A stretch of 64,000 nucleotides of DNA from Bradyrhizobium aeschynomenes. Lineage in GTDB: Bacteria > Pseudomonadota > Alphaproteobacteria > Rhizobiales > Xanthobacteraceae. The notes under the pieces are model-generated. The model worked only from the letters and a program-made list of their open reading frames with translations. It searched no databases and had not been told where the DNA came from. This document shows positions 42,276 through 51,196 of this stretch, in pieces. The stretch covers positions 1 through 64,000 of the forward strand of contig NZ_JABFDM010000001.1 of assembly GCF_013178945.1 (NCBI RefSeq), read 5' to 3'. Made by a program: the position numbers and the translations under genes. How positions within the stretch are numbered: the first letter of the stretch is position 1; each line of letters opens with the position of its first letter.

Positions 42276-44504
42276 TCAGCGGCCCGTGCTCTCCTTCGCG
42301 CAATAGGCCTGCCAGAATTGCCGATAGCCGGCCTCGACGCAGCGCGTGTAGTTGGCGACGTCGCCGGCGGGCGAGTGCGCGACCTTGTGCGGCAGCTCGG
42401 CGCGCAGCTTCGCCAGCAGCTCGGGTTGTGCCGCGAAGGTTTTGGCGATCCGGATATAGCCGTCATCGTCATCGGCGACCCAATCGGCGAGCCCCGCTGC
42501 GGTCAGGATGCCCCCTGCCGCGCGCGAGGCCGCGCCGGCGCCGAGCTTGGCGACGACGGGAACGCCCATGTACAGCGATTCGAAGGTCGAGATGCCGCCG
42601 TTCTGCGGGAACGGATCGAGCGAGATGTCGATGCGCTCGTAGGAGCGCAGATGCTCGCTGCGCTCGCTGGCCCCGAGGCAGATCAGGCGCGCTTCCGGGA
42701 CACCCTGCGTGACGAAGCGGCCGATCAGCCCGTCGCGCACCAGGGGATCGTTGAGCGCGAGATGCTTGATCACGAGCGTGGCGTCCGGCACCTCGCCGAG
42801 CAGCCGCGCCCACAGCGCGATCGCCGCGTCGGAGATCTTGTCGATGCGGTTGTAGACGCCGAAGCTGACATGGCCGTTCTGCAGCATCGGCAGCGGCGAC
42901 GGCGCGATGTCGAGCAGCGGATCGATCGTGATCACCGACGGCAGATCGTGGACGTGCTCGGCAAACAGCGGCCGGACGTTCTCGGGCACCGTCACCGGGT
43001 CGGCGAAGAAGTAGTCCATCGTGGCAAGGCCGGTGCCGGTGCCGCTGCCCCAGGCCGTGACCTGGATCGGCGCCGGCTTGCGCGCGAACACCGGCATCCG
43101 GGTGCCCGTGGTGTAGCCGGAGAGATCGACCAGGATGTCGACGCCGTCCGCCTGGATGCGGTCGGCCAGCTCGTCGTCCGAAAGGTTCGAGGCCTCGACC
43201 CAGACGTCGGCGATGGCCTGGAATTTCGCCGTGAAGTCGTCGTGCCGCGGCGACGCCGAATAGCAGTTGACCTGCACCTGCGTCTTGTCGTGCCCACGCA
43301 GCACCGGCAGGAAGGCGAAGGCGGCCGAGTGCGTGCGGAAGTCGGCCGAGACGTAGCCGACGACGATGCGCCTGTTCGGATCGAGCGTGCGCGGCGCAAG
43401 CTTGCGGCGCGGGAATTTCGAGCCGACCGCCATCCACCAATACTGTCGCGCCATCTGCTGGACCGCGAAGTCGGCGCCGGGCAGGAAGTCGAGGTAGAAG
43501 ATCTTCTTGGTGATCGCCTCGTCATAGTCCGGCTGCACCGCGAGCGCCTGGTCGAACTGGGCGATGGCGCCGGCGACGTCGCCGAGCCGGCCGCGGCAGG
43601 CGCCGAGCAGGGTGAGCGCGACCTGCGCCTTCGGATTGGTGTCGAGCACGCGCTTGCAGGCGGCCATCGCCTGCGCGACGTTGCCGTTGAGGATGCAGAT
43701 CTGCGCCTTGCCCTGCCATCCCAGTTGCAGATTGGGATCGAGCGTCACGGCGGCGTCGAAATCGGCTTCGGCTTCCGCCGTGCGTCCGGAGATCATGTAG
43801 AGCCGGCCGCGATGCGCCCGCAGCTCGGCATGGGACGGGCGTGCGGCCAGCGCCGCATTGAAGGTCGCTTCCGCCAGCTCAAAATGGTGCAGCTCGAGAT
43901 GCGCGAGGCCCTTGTTGACCGTGGCCTCGAAATGGGTCGGGTTGAAGGCCAGCGCGCGCTCGGCGCTGGCGGCAGCGGCGTCCCAGCGCCGCAGCATCAA
44001 CTCGGCGACGCTGCGATTGCACCAGGCATCGACGTCATCGGGCTTGAGCTCGAGGGCGCGCGTCGCGGCCGCGAGCGAGGCCTCGCCCTGGCCGAGCCGC
44101 AGCAGCGTGATCGCGAGGTTGCGCAGGGTGATCGGCGCATTCGGCCGCAGCGCCAGCGAGCGCTCCAGCGCGGCGCGCGCCTCCTCGTAGCGCTCGCAAT
44201 TGACCAGCGCCCAGCCGAGATTGGACTGCGCGTCGGCGGAATTCGGCTCTATTGCCACGGCCTGCGCCAGGAAGGCGGTGGCCTCGGCGAAGCGCGCCGA
44301 TGACACCAGCGACACGCCGAGCAGATGCATGGCATCGAAGCAGCCGGGGACCTCCTGTAGCAGCTTCGCACACAGCGCCTGCGTCTCCGCCTGGCGTCCG
44401 GCCTGAAAGGCCTTGAAGGCCGCGGCCAACTGCGTCTCGACGAGCTTCTTCTGCTTCTTTTCCTGCCGCGCCTTCTGAAAGGCGCGCGAACCGACGGTGC
44501 TCAA
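42276..44504 (-). CDS. TPR-containing SPINDLY/OGT-type glycosyltransferase
   Basis: A protein of about 742 residues with a start taken at TTG 44504; frames to 44660 exist without a clear ribosome site. The N-terminal ~330 residues are tetratricopeptide repeats (for example LGWALVNCERYEEARAALER and ATVNKGLAHLELHHFELAEA). The C-terminal half is the O-GlcNAc transferase-like (GT41) domain: VGYVSADFRTHSAAFAFLPV, DILVDLSGYTTGTRM, FGVYNRIDKIS, and LDPFPQNGGISTFESLYMGV. Such enzymes add sugars to protein Ser/Thr. Bacterial targets are mostly unknown, flagellins being one proposed class. It is not in the flagellar cluster itself. Confidence 0.87.
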   Translation of the reverse strand: MSTVGSRAFQKARQEKKQKKLVETQLAAAFKAFQAGRQAETQALCAKLLQEVPGCFDAMHLLGVSLVSSARFAEATAFLAQAVAIEPNSADAQSNLGWALVNCERYEEARAALERSLALRPNAPITLRNLAITLLRLGQGEASLAAATRALELKPDDVDAWCNRSVAELMLRRWDAAAASAERALAFNPTHFEATVNKGLAHLELHHFELAEATFNAALAARPSHAELRAHRGRLYMISGRTAEAEADFDAAVTLDPNLQLGWQGKAQICILNGNVAQAMAACKRVLDTNPKAQVALTLLGACRGRLGDVAGAIAQFDQALAVQPDYDEAITKKIFYLDFLPGADFAVQQMARQYWWMAVGSKFPRRKLAPRTLDPNRRIVVGYVSADFRTHSAAFAFLPVLRGHDKTQVQVNCYSASPRHDDFTAKFQAIADVWVEASNLSDDELADRIQADGVDILVDLSGYTTGTRMPVFARKPAPIQVTAWGSGTGTGLATMDYFFADPVTVPENVRPLFAEHVHDLPSVITIDPLLDIAPSPLPMLQNGHVSFGVYNRIDKISDAAIALWARLLGEVPDATLVIKHLALNDPLVRDGLIGRFVTQGVPEARLICLGASERSEHLRSYERIDISLDPFPQNGGISTFESLYMGVPVVAKLGAGAASRAAGGILTAAGLADWVADDDDGYIRIAKTFAAQPELLAKLRAELPHKVAHSPAGDVANYTRCVEAGYRQFWQAYCAKESTGR

Positions 44505-44789
44505 GGACTTGGGTCTCCGGACAGACAGGACGGCATGGCGTCGGACGCCGCAGCGACGCGCTGCGGCCGGCAACCGGGCCGCCGCCATGCCCGGCGGCAG
44601 CAAAGCCCAGGATGTCCTGTGGTCGTCCGGTCGCCGGCCACGCGCAGCGCGACGCGGCAAAGCTTGCCCGCGGCATGGTTAGCAAATGGTTAACGGCGGC
44701 GGCCGGAGCGCCGCCGGGCTCTTGTCGTGACGGGGGGTGCCGAGCGCGCGTCTGCATCGATCGCCTTTCTGTGTCGACGGACGACGACT

Positions 44790-45275
44790 TGCCTTCCCGC
44801 GGCGCATGGCGCCCGGGCTGTGCATCAGGTCCGCCCTCGAATCACGGGAGGGCGCAGGGAAGGCCGGGCGCTGGCCGCGCCCGTGGCCCGCCTGCGAAAA
44901 GAATGCAGGCGGCAGGTACCACAGGTCTGGCCGAACACGCCCGGCCTTCCCTGCGCAACGGTTGGAACGGCTTATACGTGGTCTCCCTGGTGCACCGGGC
45001 TTGTTGGCCACCATGCGCGACAATGCGCTTGCGCGCGCTCGCCGCGGGACACCAGCGTCGGGGTGTCAGGACCGCACGATTTCGCCGTGCGCAACGAACC
45101 GTTCGTCCGCGCGGCACGAAGCCACGCTACGAGTCGCTGCGCCCATCGCATCCCACCTCCCACGTCTCGTGACGGTCGCGACACGCCCCTCCGGCGGAAG
45201 CAGGACGGGAGAGAGATATACAGGATTTCCGAAAAAATGAAAGAGTAATCTGATTTGTCGAATCGTTTTTCTCAA
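44790..45275 (+). repeat. Dispersed ~450-base repeat, copy B
   Basis: Plus-strand counterpart of 28320-28785, from CCCGCGGCGCATGGCGCCCG to the AT-rich end near 45275 (GATTTGTCGAATCG). Shared blocks appear in the same order. Together with 44505-44789 it fills the space between the glycosyltransferase and the truncated hicB. Several open frames here coincide between copies but no start sites or families support genes. Its right end coincides with the break in hicB. Confidence 0.75.
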
Positions 45276-45566
45276 TACCAGCGCGTCTTCCGGCAGTGTC
45301 ACGTTGACACGGACCGCTTTCGGCTGATCGACCGTTGCGGCAATGAGAACGGCAACGCCGGGGCGGTTGTCGACATCGGCCATGATCCACTCCAGCGATG
45401 ATGGCCCGGGAATGGCCTTGCCGTCCGCGATGACGCCTTCGATGTGCAGAGCCAGGGCCTCCTCGGCCATGATGCGCGCATCATCCAGGCTGGTGGCCGC
45501 GGTCACGACGCCCGGAAGATCGGGAAAGGACATGCCAAAATGGCTGTCGGCGTCCTTGTGAATCAT
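45066..45566 (-). pseudogene. hicB: HicB antitoxin truncated by the dispersed repeat
   Basis: The first ~95 residues are a clear HicB antitoxin: MIHKDADSHFGMSFPDLPGV, EEALALHIEGVIADGKAIP, and AVRVNVTLPEDA. At that point HicB proteins continue into the ribbon-helix-helix DNA-binding segment, but here the frame runs into repeat sequence (LRKTIRQIRLLFHFFG...) near 45275 and continues without homology to 45066. No HicA toxin gene lies upstream, where it would normally be. It is a remnant of a toxin-antitoxin pair and unlikely to repress its own promoter. Confidence 0.75.
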
Positions 45567-45658
45567 ACCGATGTAGGGCCGCGTCAGGGTCGCCTCAGAT
45601 TCAGTAAGGACTGTTTCTCGATCTAGACTAGAGCAGCTTTTTTAACTCGTCTCGTCTT

Positions 45659-46444
45659 TCAGCGGCTGCCTGGTGCTCCGCTCGCGGAGGCCGGGGTCTG
45701 TTGTGACGTCGTTGGCGGGGCCACTGCCGCCGCCGCTCCCATGCTGATCTCGCCATTCGGACGCCTGAGCTGCCAGCCCTGCGCCGTGCGCGTCAGGTCC
45801 GTCGGCACTTCCTTGCCGATTTCACCCGAGGCCTGCAGCCGAATGCGCGTGTCGCCGATCCAGGTGTCTACCTGGTACTGCTCGAGCCCCTCCGGCTTGT
45901 AGCTCCATTCCAGTTTCGGGTTTTCGCCGGTGGCAAACATCCCGATCCGATAGTCGATGCCGCAATTGCCGTCGTCTCGCGGATCGATGGTGACGAAGCG
46001 CTTGCCGTTTGGCGCCAGGAAAGGCCCGCTGCCGATGTTGGTCTCGACGCCGGTGCGGCGGTTGACCAGCATCACGTAAGGGCACTCATAAGGCGTCACC
46101 AACAGCATGTAATGCCGGTCGCCGAGGCGGCCGATCAGCCGGTAGCTGATGCAGCTGGCCTCCGGCCCTTCCGGCTCGCACTCCTTCGCGTCGGTGATGA
46201 CCTTGGTCTTGCCGTTGGCGAGGCCCAGCGTCAGCTTGCGTCCGTCACGCCTGACCGAACCCGCCATCTCCTTGAGGCAGGCGCTTTCCTCGGGCGATCC
46301 ATCGTGGATCTCGAGCGGCTGACAGAGTGTGCGCAGGTCATAAAAGCCGGCGCCTGCCCAGGCCGGGCGCGGCGTCAGCGCGGCTGCGAAGGCGCAGCCG
46401 CTCAGCGTGAGCACCGCTGCGCGGTGGAATGGTGTGAATTGCAT
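45659..46444 (-). CDS. Exported hypothetical protein
   Basis: A 261-residue protein from ATG 46444. It has a signal peptide (MQFTPFHRAAVLTLSGCAFAAAL...WAGA) and a mature part with six cysteines arranged as likely periplasmic disulphides (LCQPLEIH, ACLKEM, KECEPEG, SCISYR, YECPYV, NCGIDY). A low-complexity Ala/Pro/Thr tail closes the chain. The KPEGLEQYQVDTWIGDTRIR segment suggests beta-propeller-like strands. No family or neighbour-based role can be given. Confidence 0.7.
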   Translation of the reverse strand: MQFTPFHRAAVLTLSGCAFAAALTPRPAWAGAGFYDLRTLCQPLEIHDGSPEESACLKEMAGSVRRDGRKLTLGLANGKTKVITDAKECEPEGPEASCISYRLIGRLGDRHYMLLVTPYECPYVMLVNRRTGVETNIGSGPFLAPNGKRFVTIDPRDDGNCGIDYRIGMFATGENPKLEWSYKPEGLEQYQVDTWIGDTRIRLQASGEIGKEVPTDLTRTAQGWQLRRPNGEISMGAAAAVAPPTTSQQTPASASGAPGSR

Positions 46445-46553
46445 CTGAGATCTTCGGTCGATGTGCAGGTTGCTCTCGCCCAGCCGGAGCTGAGACATCC
46501 GTTGCACGTGCCTTCATGTGGATCAAGCGCCGCGCGGAGCAGGCTGATCGCGT

Positions 46554-46847
46554 TCACTCCGCGCACCCGTCGACCAGCACCAGGCGGCTCGTCGTGGCGC
46601 GGTGCCGGATTGCGAACAGGTCCTGGATGGTGGGATCGGCGAGGAAGTCCGTCGCGTTGCGGCGCGATGGAAATTCCAGGATCACCAACCGCTCCGGCAT
46701 CCAGTCGCCTTCCACCGGCGTGGGCACCGCGCCCTGGACGATGTAGCGGCCGCCGTGCTTCGCGATGAAGGCAGGGATCCGTTCGATGTAGACTTTGAAG
46801 GATGCGAAGTCGTGAACGGCGAGATCGAGGACGAGATAGGCCTTCAT
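46554..46847 (-). CDS. DUF1330-family protein
   Basis: A 97-residue ferredoxin-like-fold protein of the DUF1330 family. ATG 46847 has GGAGC in front and removes an implausible upstream extension. Features are MKAYLVLDLAVHDFASFKVY, HGGRYIVQGAVPTPVEGDW and LVILEFPSRRNATDFL, all typical. The biochemical function is unknown. Confidence 0.9.
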   Translation of the reverse strand: MKAYLVLDLAVHDFASFKVYIERIPAFIAKHGGRYIVQGAVPTPVEGDWMPERLVILEFPSRRNATDFLADPTIQDLFAIRHRATTSRLVLVDGCAE

Positions 46848-47115
46848 GACGTGCTCCGCGCAGGGCGCTGCGATCCTACAGTCAAACTCGAAATGCAAAC
46901 ATGTCCGGCCGCCGGTTCACGGACCCATTCGTCCGTACGTCATTCCTTAGCCAAGAGTGGTCGTTGTTGGGGCAGATCCGCGTGGCTTGATATTCGGCCT
47001 CTCGCTGACCGGTGCAGGCATGGATTCTCCGATGCGCAATTGCGCATCGGAGCTCGCGCTGCCGCGCGCCCCGGAATGACGGCGGGGAGAGAAGCGCGGC
47101 TCGCGGCGTGCCCTG
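46848..47115. repeat. Gene-free interval with an imperfect inverted repeat
   Basis: A hairpin GATGCGCAATTGCGCATC is centred near 47042 (arms 47032-47049), followed by a REP-like CGCGCCCCGGAATGACGGCG. No gene is supported. Confidence 0.6.
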
Positions 47116-47412
47116 CTACTTGCCCTTCTCGATCTTCGTCACCGTGTAGCCCGACGAATCTTCCTGCGCCTCGAACTTCACTTTGTCGCCGGGCTTGAGG
47201 CCCTTGAGCAAGGCGGCGTCCTTGACGCGGTAGACCATGGTCATCGCCTCGTCCATGCCCAGGCTCTTGGCCGGGCCGTGGTGCAGCGTGATCTTGGCAT
47301 TGGCCTCGTCGACCTTCTTGACGTCGCCGCTGATCGCGTCGGCGGCGATCACGGGAGTCACGAGAGCAAGAACGAGCGCGGCAGCGGTCGTGAGCGGATG
47401 GGGCATTCTCAT
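47116..47412 (-). CDS. CusF-like periplasmic copper-binding protein
   Basis: A 98-residue exported protein; ATG 47412 with GGAGA upstream is the start. After a signal peptide (LTTAAALVLALVTPVIAADA) the small OB-like CusF domain shows the copper residues His in ITLHHGPAKSL and the two Met of EAMTMVYRV. The Trp that caps copper in E. coli CusF is missing, with LGMDE at that position. CusF relatives carry Cu(I)/Ag(I) to an efflux system. It precedes a cupredoxin and multicopper oxidase on the same strand, separated only by repeats. Confidence 0.88.
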   Translation of the reverse strand: MRMPHPLTTAAALVLALVTPVIAADAISGDVKKVDEANAKITLHHGPAKSLGMDEAMTMVYRVKDAALLKGLKPGDKVKFEAQEDSSGYTVTKIEKGK

Positions 47413-47439
47413 GGTGTGTCTCCTTGTGATGGAATCGTA

Positions 47440-47575
47440 TGAGCGCGTAGCCCGGATGAGCGAGGCGACATCCGGGTTCTCGCACGCGATCGAGGCGAAC
47501 CCGGATATCGCTTCCGCCTTCGCCTTCCAGGCTTCGGCGGACAAGTCGCTCATCCCGGCTACGTTCACTCCGTAG
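47440..47575. repeat. Imperfect inverted repeat between the CusF-like and cupredoxin genes
   Basis: GTAGCCCGGATGAGCGA at 47447 and TCGCTCATCCCGGCTAC at 47552-47568 are near-complements, with an inner pair around ATCCGGGTTC / GAACCCGGAT. The element separates two genes of the copper cluster and may shape their relative mRNA levels. Confidence 0.7.
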
Positions 47576-48043
47576 TTACTTGACGCTGACATGTCCGGTC
47601 ATGCCGAACTCGCGGTGGTCGGGGATCAGGCAGGAATATTCGAAAATGCCTCGTTTGCTGAACCGCCACAGCAGCTCGGTGGTCTTGCCGGGCGCGAGCC
47701 GCGTGCCGTTGGGCTCGTCGTGCTCCATGTGCGGATGCTTCTTCATCACGGCGGCGTGCTTCAGGTTCTCCTTCTTGGTGGCGAGCAGGAATTCGTGGTC
47801 CTCCTTCCCGGTGTTGCGCAGCACGAAGCGGATCTGCTCGCCGCGCTTGACGTCGATGCGCGCGGGCGTGAACTCCATCTCGCTGAGCAGCACCTCGATG
47901 GTGCGTGACGGCTGCTTGGGATCGCCGGGCTCGCCGGCGGAATAGCCGTGCGGCCCAGGTTGCTCGTGGCCCCGCGCCGCCGCGATGACGATCAGAGCGG
48001 CAGCCAGGGCGGCGCTCATCGCAAATCCAGTCTTCATCGACAT
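47576..48043 (-). CDS. Cupredoxin (plastocyanin/azurin-like) copper protein
   Basis: A 155-residue exported blue-copper type protein. After the signal (MSAALAAALIVIAAARG) the fold begins TIEVLLSEMEFTPARIDVKRGEQIRFVL. The copper ligands are visible as His in KEDHEFLL and, near the end, Cys-His-Met in YSCLIPDHREFGMTGH. Spacing Cys-x5-His-x4-Met fits a type 1 site. It lies between the CusF-like gene and a multicopper oxidase gene and probably shuttles copper or electrons in the periplasm. Confidence 0.9.
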   Translation of the reverse strand: MSMKTGFAMSAALAAALIVIAAARGHEQPGPHGYSAGEPGDPKQPSRTIEVLLSEMEFTPARIDVKRGEQIRFVLRNTGKEDHEFLLATKKENLKHAAVMKKHPHMEHDEPNGTRLAPGKTTELLWRFSKRGIFEYSCLIPDHREFGMTGHVSVK

Positions 48044-48066
48044 CTCCTGATCATCGTCGTCATCCG

Positions 48067-49401
48067 TCAGCGTCGCGTGCGGCTTGGCGTCGTCGCGCTC
48101 TCGCTCCGGCGGACCGGTTCCGGTGCGCTCGCGACCTCGTAGGCGACCGTGCCTTGCGGAAACCGGTAAGGGCCGGGATCGCGGTAGTCGTCGCGGGCGA
48201 GGCCCTCGCGCACCTTCACGGTCGTGAACATGCCACCCATCTCGATCGGCCCGAACTGGCCGCTGCCGGTCATCATCGGCAGCGTGTTGTCCGGCGCGGG
48301 CATCTCCATGTTGCCCATCGCCATGCCGGTGTGGCCCATCACCATGCCGTCGGGCGCGAGCTTGCCCACGGCGGCCGCCAGCTCCTTGCGCGACACGCCG
48401 ATCAGGTTGCGCATGTCGTGGCCCATCGCATTCATCGTGTGGTGCGACTTGTGGCAGTGGAACGCCCAGTCGCCGGGATTGTCGGCGATGAAGTCGAGCA
48501 CGCGCACCGCGCCGACCGGCACGTCGGTGGTGGTCTCCGGGAATTGCGCGGCTTCAGGAAGCCAGCCGCCGTCGGTGCCGGTCACCTTGAACTTGTGGCC
48601 GTGCAGATGGATCGGATGGTTGGTCATGGTGAGATTGCCGATGCGGATGCGCACCTTGTCGCCAAGCCGGACCGGCAGCGGATCGATGCCGGGGAACACG
48701 CGGGCGTTCCAGGTCCACATGTTGAAGTCGGTCATCTCGTTGACCTTGGGCAGATAGCCGCCGGGTTCGATGCGATAGGTCGACATCACGAACACGAAGT
48801 CACGGTCGACCGGTGGCGGCGTCCGGTCGCGCGGATGGACAACGATCATGCCCATCATGCCCATGGCCATCTGCACCATCTCGTCGGCGTGCGGGTGATA
48901 CATGAAGGTCCCTGCGTGCTTCATCTCGAACTCGTAGACGAAGGTCTTGCCGGGCTTGATGTGCGGCTGCGTCAGGCCGCCGACGCCGTCCATGCCGCAG
49001 GGCAGGATCACGCCGTGCCAGTGCACGGTGGTGTATTCCGGCAGTCTGTTGGTGACGAAGATCCGGAGCTTATCGCCTTCAACGGCCTCGATGGTCGGTC
49101 CAGGCGACTGGCCGTTGTAGCCCCAGAGATGCGTCGTCATGCCCGGCGCGAACTCGCGCGTGACAGGCTCGGCGACGAGATGGAATTCCTTCCAGTCGCC
49201 GTTTATGCGGAACGGCAGCGACCAGCCGTTGAGCGTCACCACCGGCTGATAGTCCGGGCCGGCGGAGGGACGCAGCGGCGGCTGCATCACGGCCTTGTCC
49301 ATGGTGGCGGCTTCCGGAATTGCGGCGGCCTGGGCGCGACCGGACACCGCGGAGGCGCCGGCCAGCGCCGCGGAGCCGAGCAAGGTTCGGCGTGACAACA
49401 T
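48067..49401 (-). CDS. Multicopper oxidase (CopA/laccase-like), Tat/Sec exported
   Basis: A 444-residue multicopper oxidase. ATG 49401 has AGGAG nine bases upstream; MLSRRTLLGSAALAGASAV is a twin-arginine signal. All four copper-binding blocks are present: HWHGV, HPHADE, NHPIHLHGHKF and HCHKSHHTM. The C-terminal part (MGNMEMPAPDN, and GMVMGHTGMAMG) is Met-rich, which suggests binding of extra copper as in CopA. Such enzymes oxidise Cu(I) to the less toxic Cu(II). It starts 13 bases after a TolC-like gene in the same operon. Confidence 0.93.
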   Translation of the reverse strand: MLSRRTLLGSAALAGASAVSGRAQAAAIPEAATMDKAVMQPPLRPSAGPDYQPVVTLNGWSLPFRINGDWKEFHLVAEPVTREFAPGMTTHLWGYNGQSPGPTIEAVEGDKLRIFVTNRLPEYTTVHWHGVILPCGMDGVGGLTQPHIKPGKTFVYEFEMKHAGTFMYHPHADEMVQMAMGMMGMIVVHPRDRTPPPVDRDFVFVMSTYRIEPGGYLPKVNEMTDFNMWTWNARVFPGIDPLPVRLGDKVRIRIGNLTMTNHPIHLHGHKFKVTGTDGGWLPEAAQFPETTTDVPVGAVRVLDFIADNPGDWAFHCHKSHHTMNAMGHDMRNLIGVSRKELAAAVGKLAPDGMVMGHTGMAMGNMEMPAPDNTLPMMTGSGQFGPIEMGGMFTTVKVREGLARDDYRDPGPYRFPQGTVAYEVASAPEPVRRSESATTPSRTRR

Positions 49402-49414
49402 CCGTGCTCTCCTG

Positions 49415-50830
49415 TCAGTGATCACCGGGCGCCACAGCGCTCGCGGTCTGTTGTGCGGTGGTCTCGGCCGCTGCCCCGCCGCCGCCGTTGACGGCGGCCG
49501 ACAGCTCGGCCTCGGCAAGGAAGAAGTCTCTGACCGCATCGATCGCGGCGCGCCGCGAGGCGAGGCGCTGCCGCGCCTCCAGCAGCAGCGCGAAGATGTC
49601 GACCTGCATGCTCGAATAGCGCAGCTGCATCTCCTCGCTGATGATCTGGCGCAGCGGCAGCACCTCGCGGGCGTAGTGGCCGGCGATGTCATAGGCGGCG
49701 CGATAGCTGCGATAGGCGTCGCGCGCCTCGGAGCGCACCGTGACGGCGCGCTCGGTGAGGCGGTTGAAGGCGATGTTGTAGGTTTCCGCCGCCTGCCGCA
49801 CCCGCACCTCGCCGCCGTCGAAGATCGGGATCTGGAATTGCAGATCGTAGCCACGCTCGCGAATGACGCGGCCGTCGGGCTCTCCCGTCTTGCGTTCGAG
49901 GCCGGCAAGGTCGAGCAGCGTCACGAAGCGCGTCGCTTCACTGAGCTGCAGCGAGGTCGCGAGCGCCGTGAGATCGAGCCGCGCGATCTGCAGGTCGATG
50001 CGATGCGCCACCGCGTCGCGCTCGACGAACGGCTCGGTCAGCGGCCGGCGCGGCAGCGCGGGCAGCTTGCCGGGCAGGCGGAAGTCGAGGTCGTCGCCCC
50101 ACAACCCCATCAGCCGGATCAGACGCTCGCGCGCGCTGCCCGCGGCGCGGCGGGCGGTCGCGAGCTCGGCCGTGGTCTCCGCGTAGAACACCTGCTCGCG
50201 CGCCTGGTCGAGCCGGTTGAGTGCACCGGTCTCGCCGAGCTTGGCGGCGAGCTTGGCGGTGGCTTCCGCGGCGGATTGCGCCTCGACCAGCAGTGCCACC
50301 AGCTCGTTGGCGGCGACGACGCGCACATGCGCGCGGCGGACCTCCGCGGCGAGCCGCAGCGTCGCCAGCGCTGCCCGCAGCTGCGCCTGATGGAAGCGCT
50401 CGCGCGCGATCTCCGAGCGCAGCGGAAGGGTCGCGAGCGCCAGGATGTCGCCGGCGACCTGGCGCTCGGCCTCGAACGCACCGTCGCCGCTGATCCGCAT
50501 CAACGAGAACGTCGGGTTGGGCGGCAGGCTGGCCTCGACGGCATCGGCCTCGCTCAGCGCCAGCTGATGGAAGGCGGCCTGAAGGCCCTTGTTGTTGAAC
50601 AGCGCGACCTGCACGGCGGCATCGGCCGACAGCGGCCGCGCCAGCAGTTTTCGCGTGGCGTCGCGCATCCGTGCGGCGTCGTCGTCGGTTCTGATTGAGG
50701 CGACCTCCTTGGCCGTGGTGCGCCCGGTGATGTCGGCGACGACGCTCATGCCGCCGTCGGGCGAGAACGAGGCGCAGCCGGCGAGCGCGGTCGCGGCCAC
50801 CAATGGCGCAAGTCTTCCGATCCCCTGCAT
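49415..50830 (-). CDS. TolC/CusC-type outer-membrane efflux lipoprotein
   Basis: A 471-residue protein. The N terminus has a lipobox (TALAGCASF). The body is two related alpha-helical repeats of the OEP family with long coiled coils (for example ALATLRLAAEVRRAHVRVVA and the LPLRQIISEEMQLRYSSMQVD region). OEP proteins form the outer-membrane duct of tripartite pumps. No membrane-fusion or RND pump subunit is encoded nearby, which is unusual for a CusC homologue. It is between a small lipoprotein and the multicopper oxidase. Confidence 0.88.
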   Translation of the reverse strand: MQGIGRLAPLVAATALAGCASFSPDGGMSVVADITGRTTAKEVASIRTDDDAARMRDATRKLLARPLSADAAVQVALFNNKGLQAAFHQLALSEADAVEASLPPNPTFSLMRISGDGAFEAERQVAGDILALATLPLRSEIARERFHQAQLRAALATLRLAAEVRRAHVRVVAANELVALLVEAQSAAEATAKLAAKLGETGALNRLDQAREQVFYAETTAELATARRAAGSARERLIRLMGLWGDDLDFRLPGKLPALPRRPLTEPFVERDAVAHRIDLQIARLDLTALATSLQLSEATRFVTLLDLAGLERKTGEPDGRVIRERGYDLQFQIPIFDGGEVRVRQAAETYNIAFNRLTERAVTVRSEARDAYRSYRAAYDIAGHYAREVLPLRQIISEEMQLRYSSMQVDIFALLLEARQRLASRRAAIDAVRDFFLAEAELSAAVNGGGGAAAETTAQQTASAVAPGDH

Positions 50831-50839
50831 CGCGCGCTC

Positions 50840-51121
50840 CTAGCGGCTCGGTTCGGAGCGCGGGGCGCTGGACCGGCCCCAACCCGTGGGGGCGGCGGGC
50901 CGCAGCGAGGTGTAGGGCGCGATCACGGCCGAGGTCCGCACCGGCGCCACGCGCGCTGAGGGATCGGCGGGGTCGGCCCCCGACAGCGCCACCATGCGCG
51001 GCTGGCAGGCGGCGAGCGCCGTCGCGGCGACCAGTGTCGCGGCGATCGAGAGACATGAGAATGGCAGGCTGCGCCGCGCCGGACGTGCGGCTGCGGGCGT
51101 CGCCTTGAGGTGCGACAACAT
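50840..51121 (-). CDS. Small lipoprotein-like protein in the copper cluster
   Basis: A 93-residue protein with an Ala-rich signal and a lipobox (TALAACQPRMVALSG). The remainder is short, proline- and serine-rich (PVRTSAVIAPYTSLRPAAP). It is nine bases upstream of the TolC-like gene, so probably in the same operon. No family is recognised; a membrane-attached accessory role is inferred. Confidence 0.65.
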   Translation of the reverse strand: MLSHLKATPAAARPARRSLPFSCLSIAATLVAATALAACQPRMVALSGADPADPSARVAPVRTSAVIAPYTSLRPAAPTGWGRSSAPRSEPSR

Positions 51122-51196
51122 GATGTGTCCTTCGGTCTGTCGATGACTCGCAAGCGGCCGCGCGCGCGAGGCGCGACGAGCCGGCGTCGTTCGCTC

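Noticed and set aside
42147..44303. 718-codon open frame opposite the glycosyltransferase
   Set aside because: Shadow frame; composition is not protein-like and the TPR/GT41 gene explains the DNA.
44727..45248. Overlapping ORFs inside the dispersed repeat
   Set aside because: They have no ribosome sites and are not conserved in frame between copies A and B.
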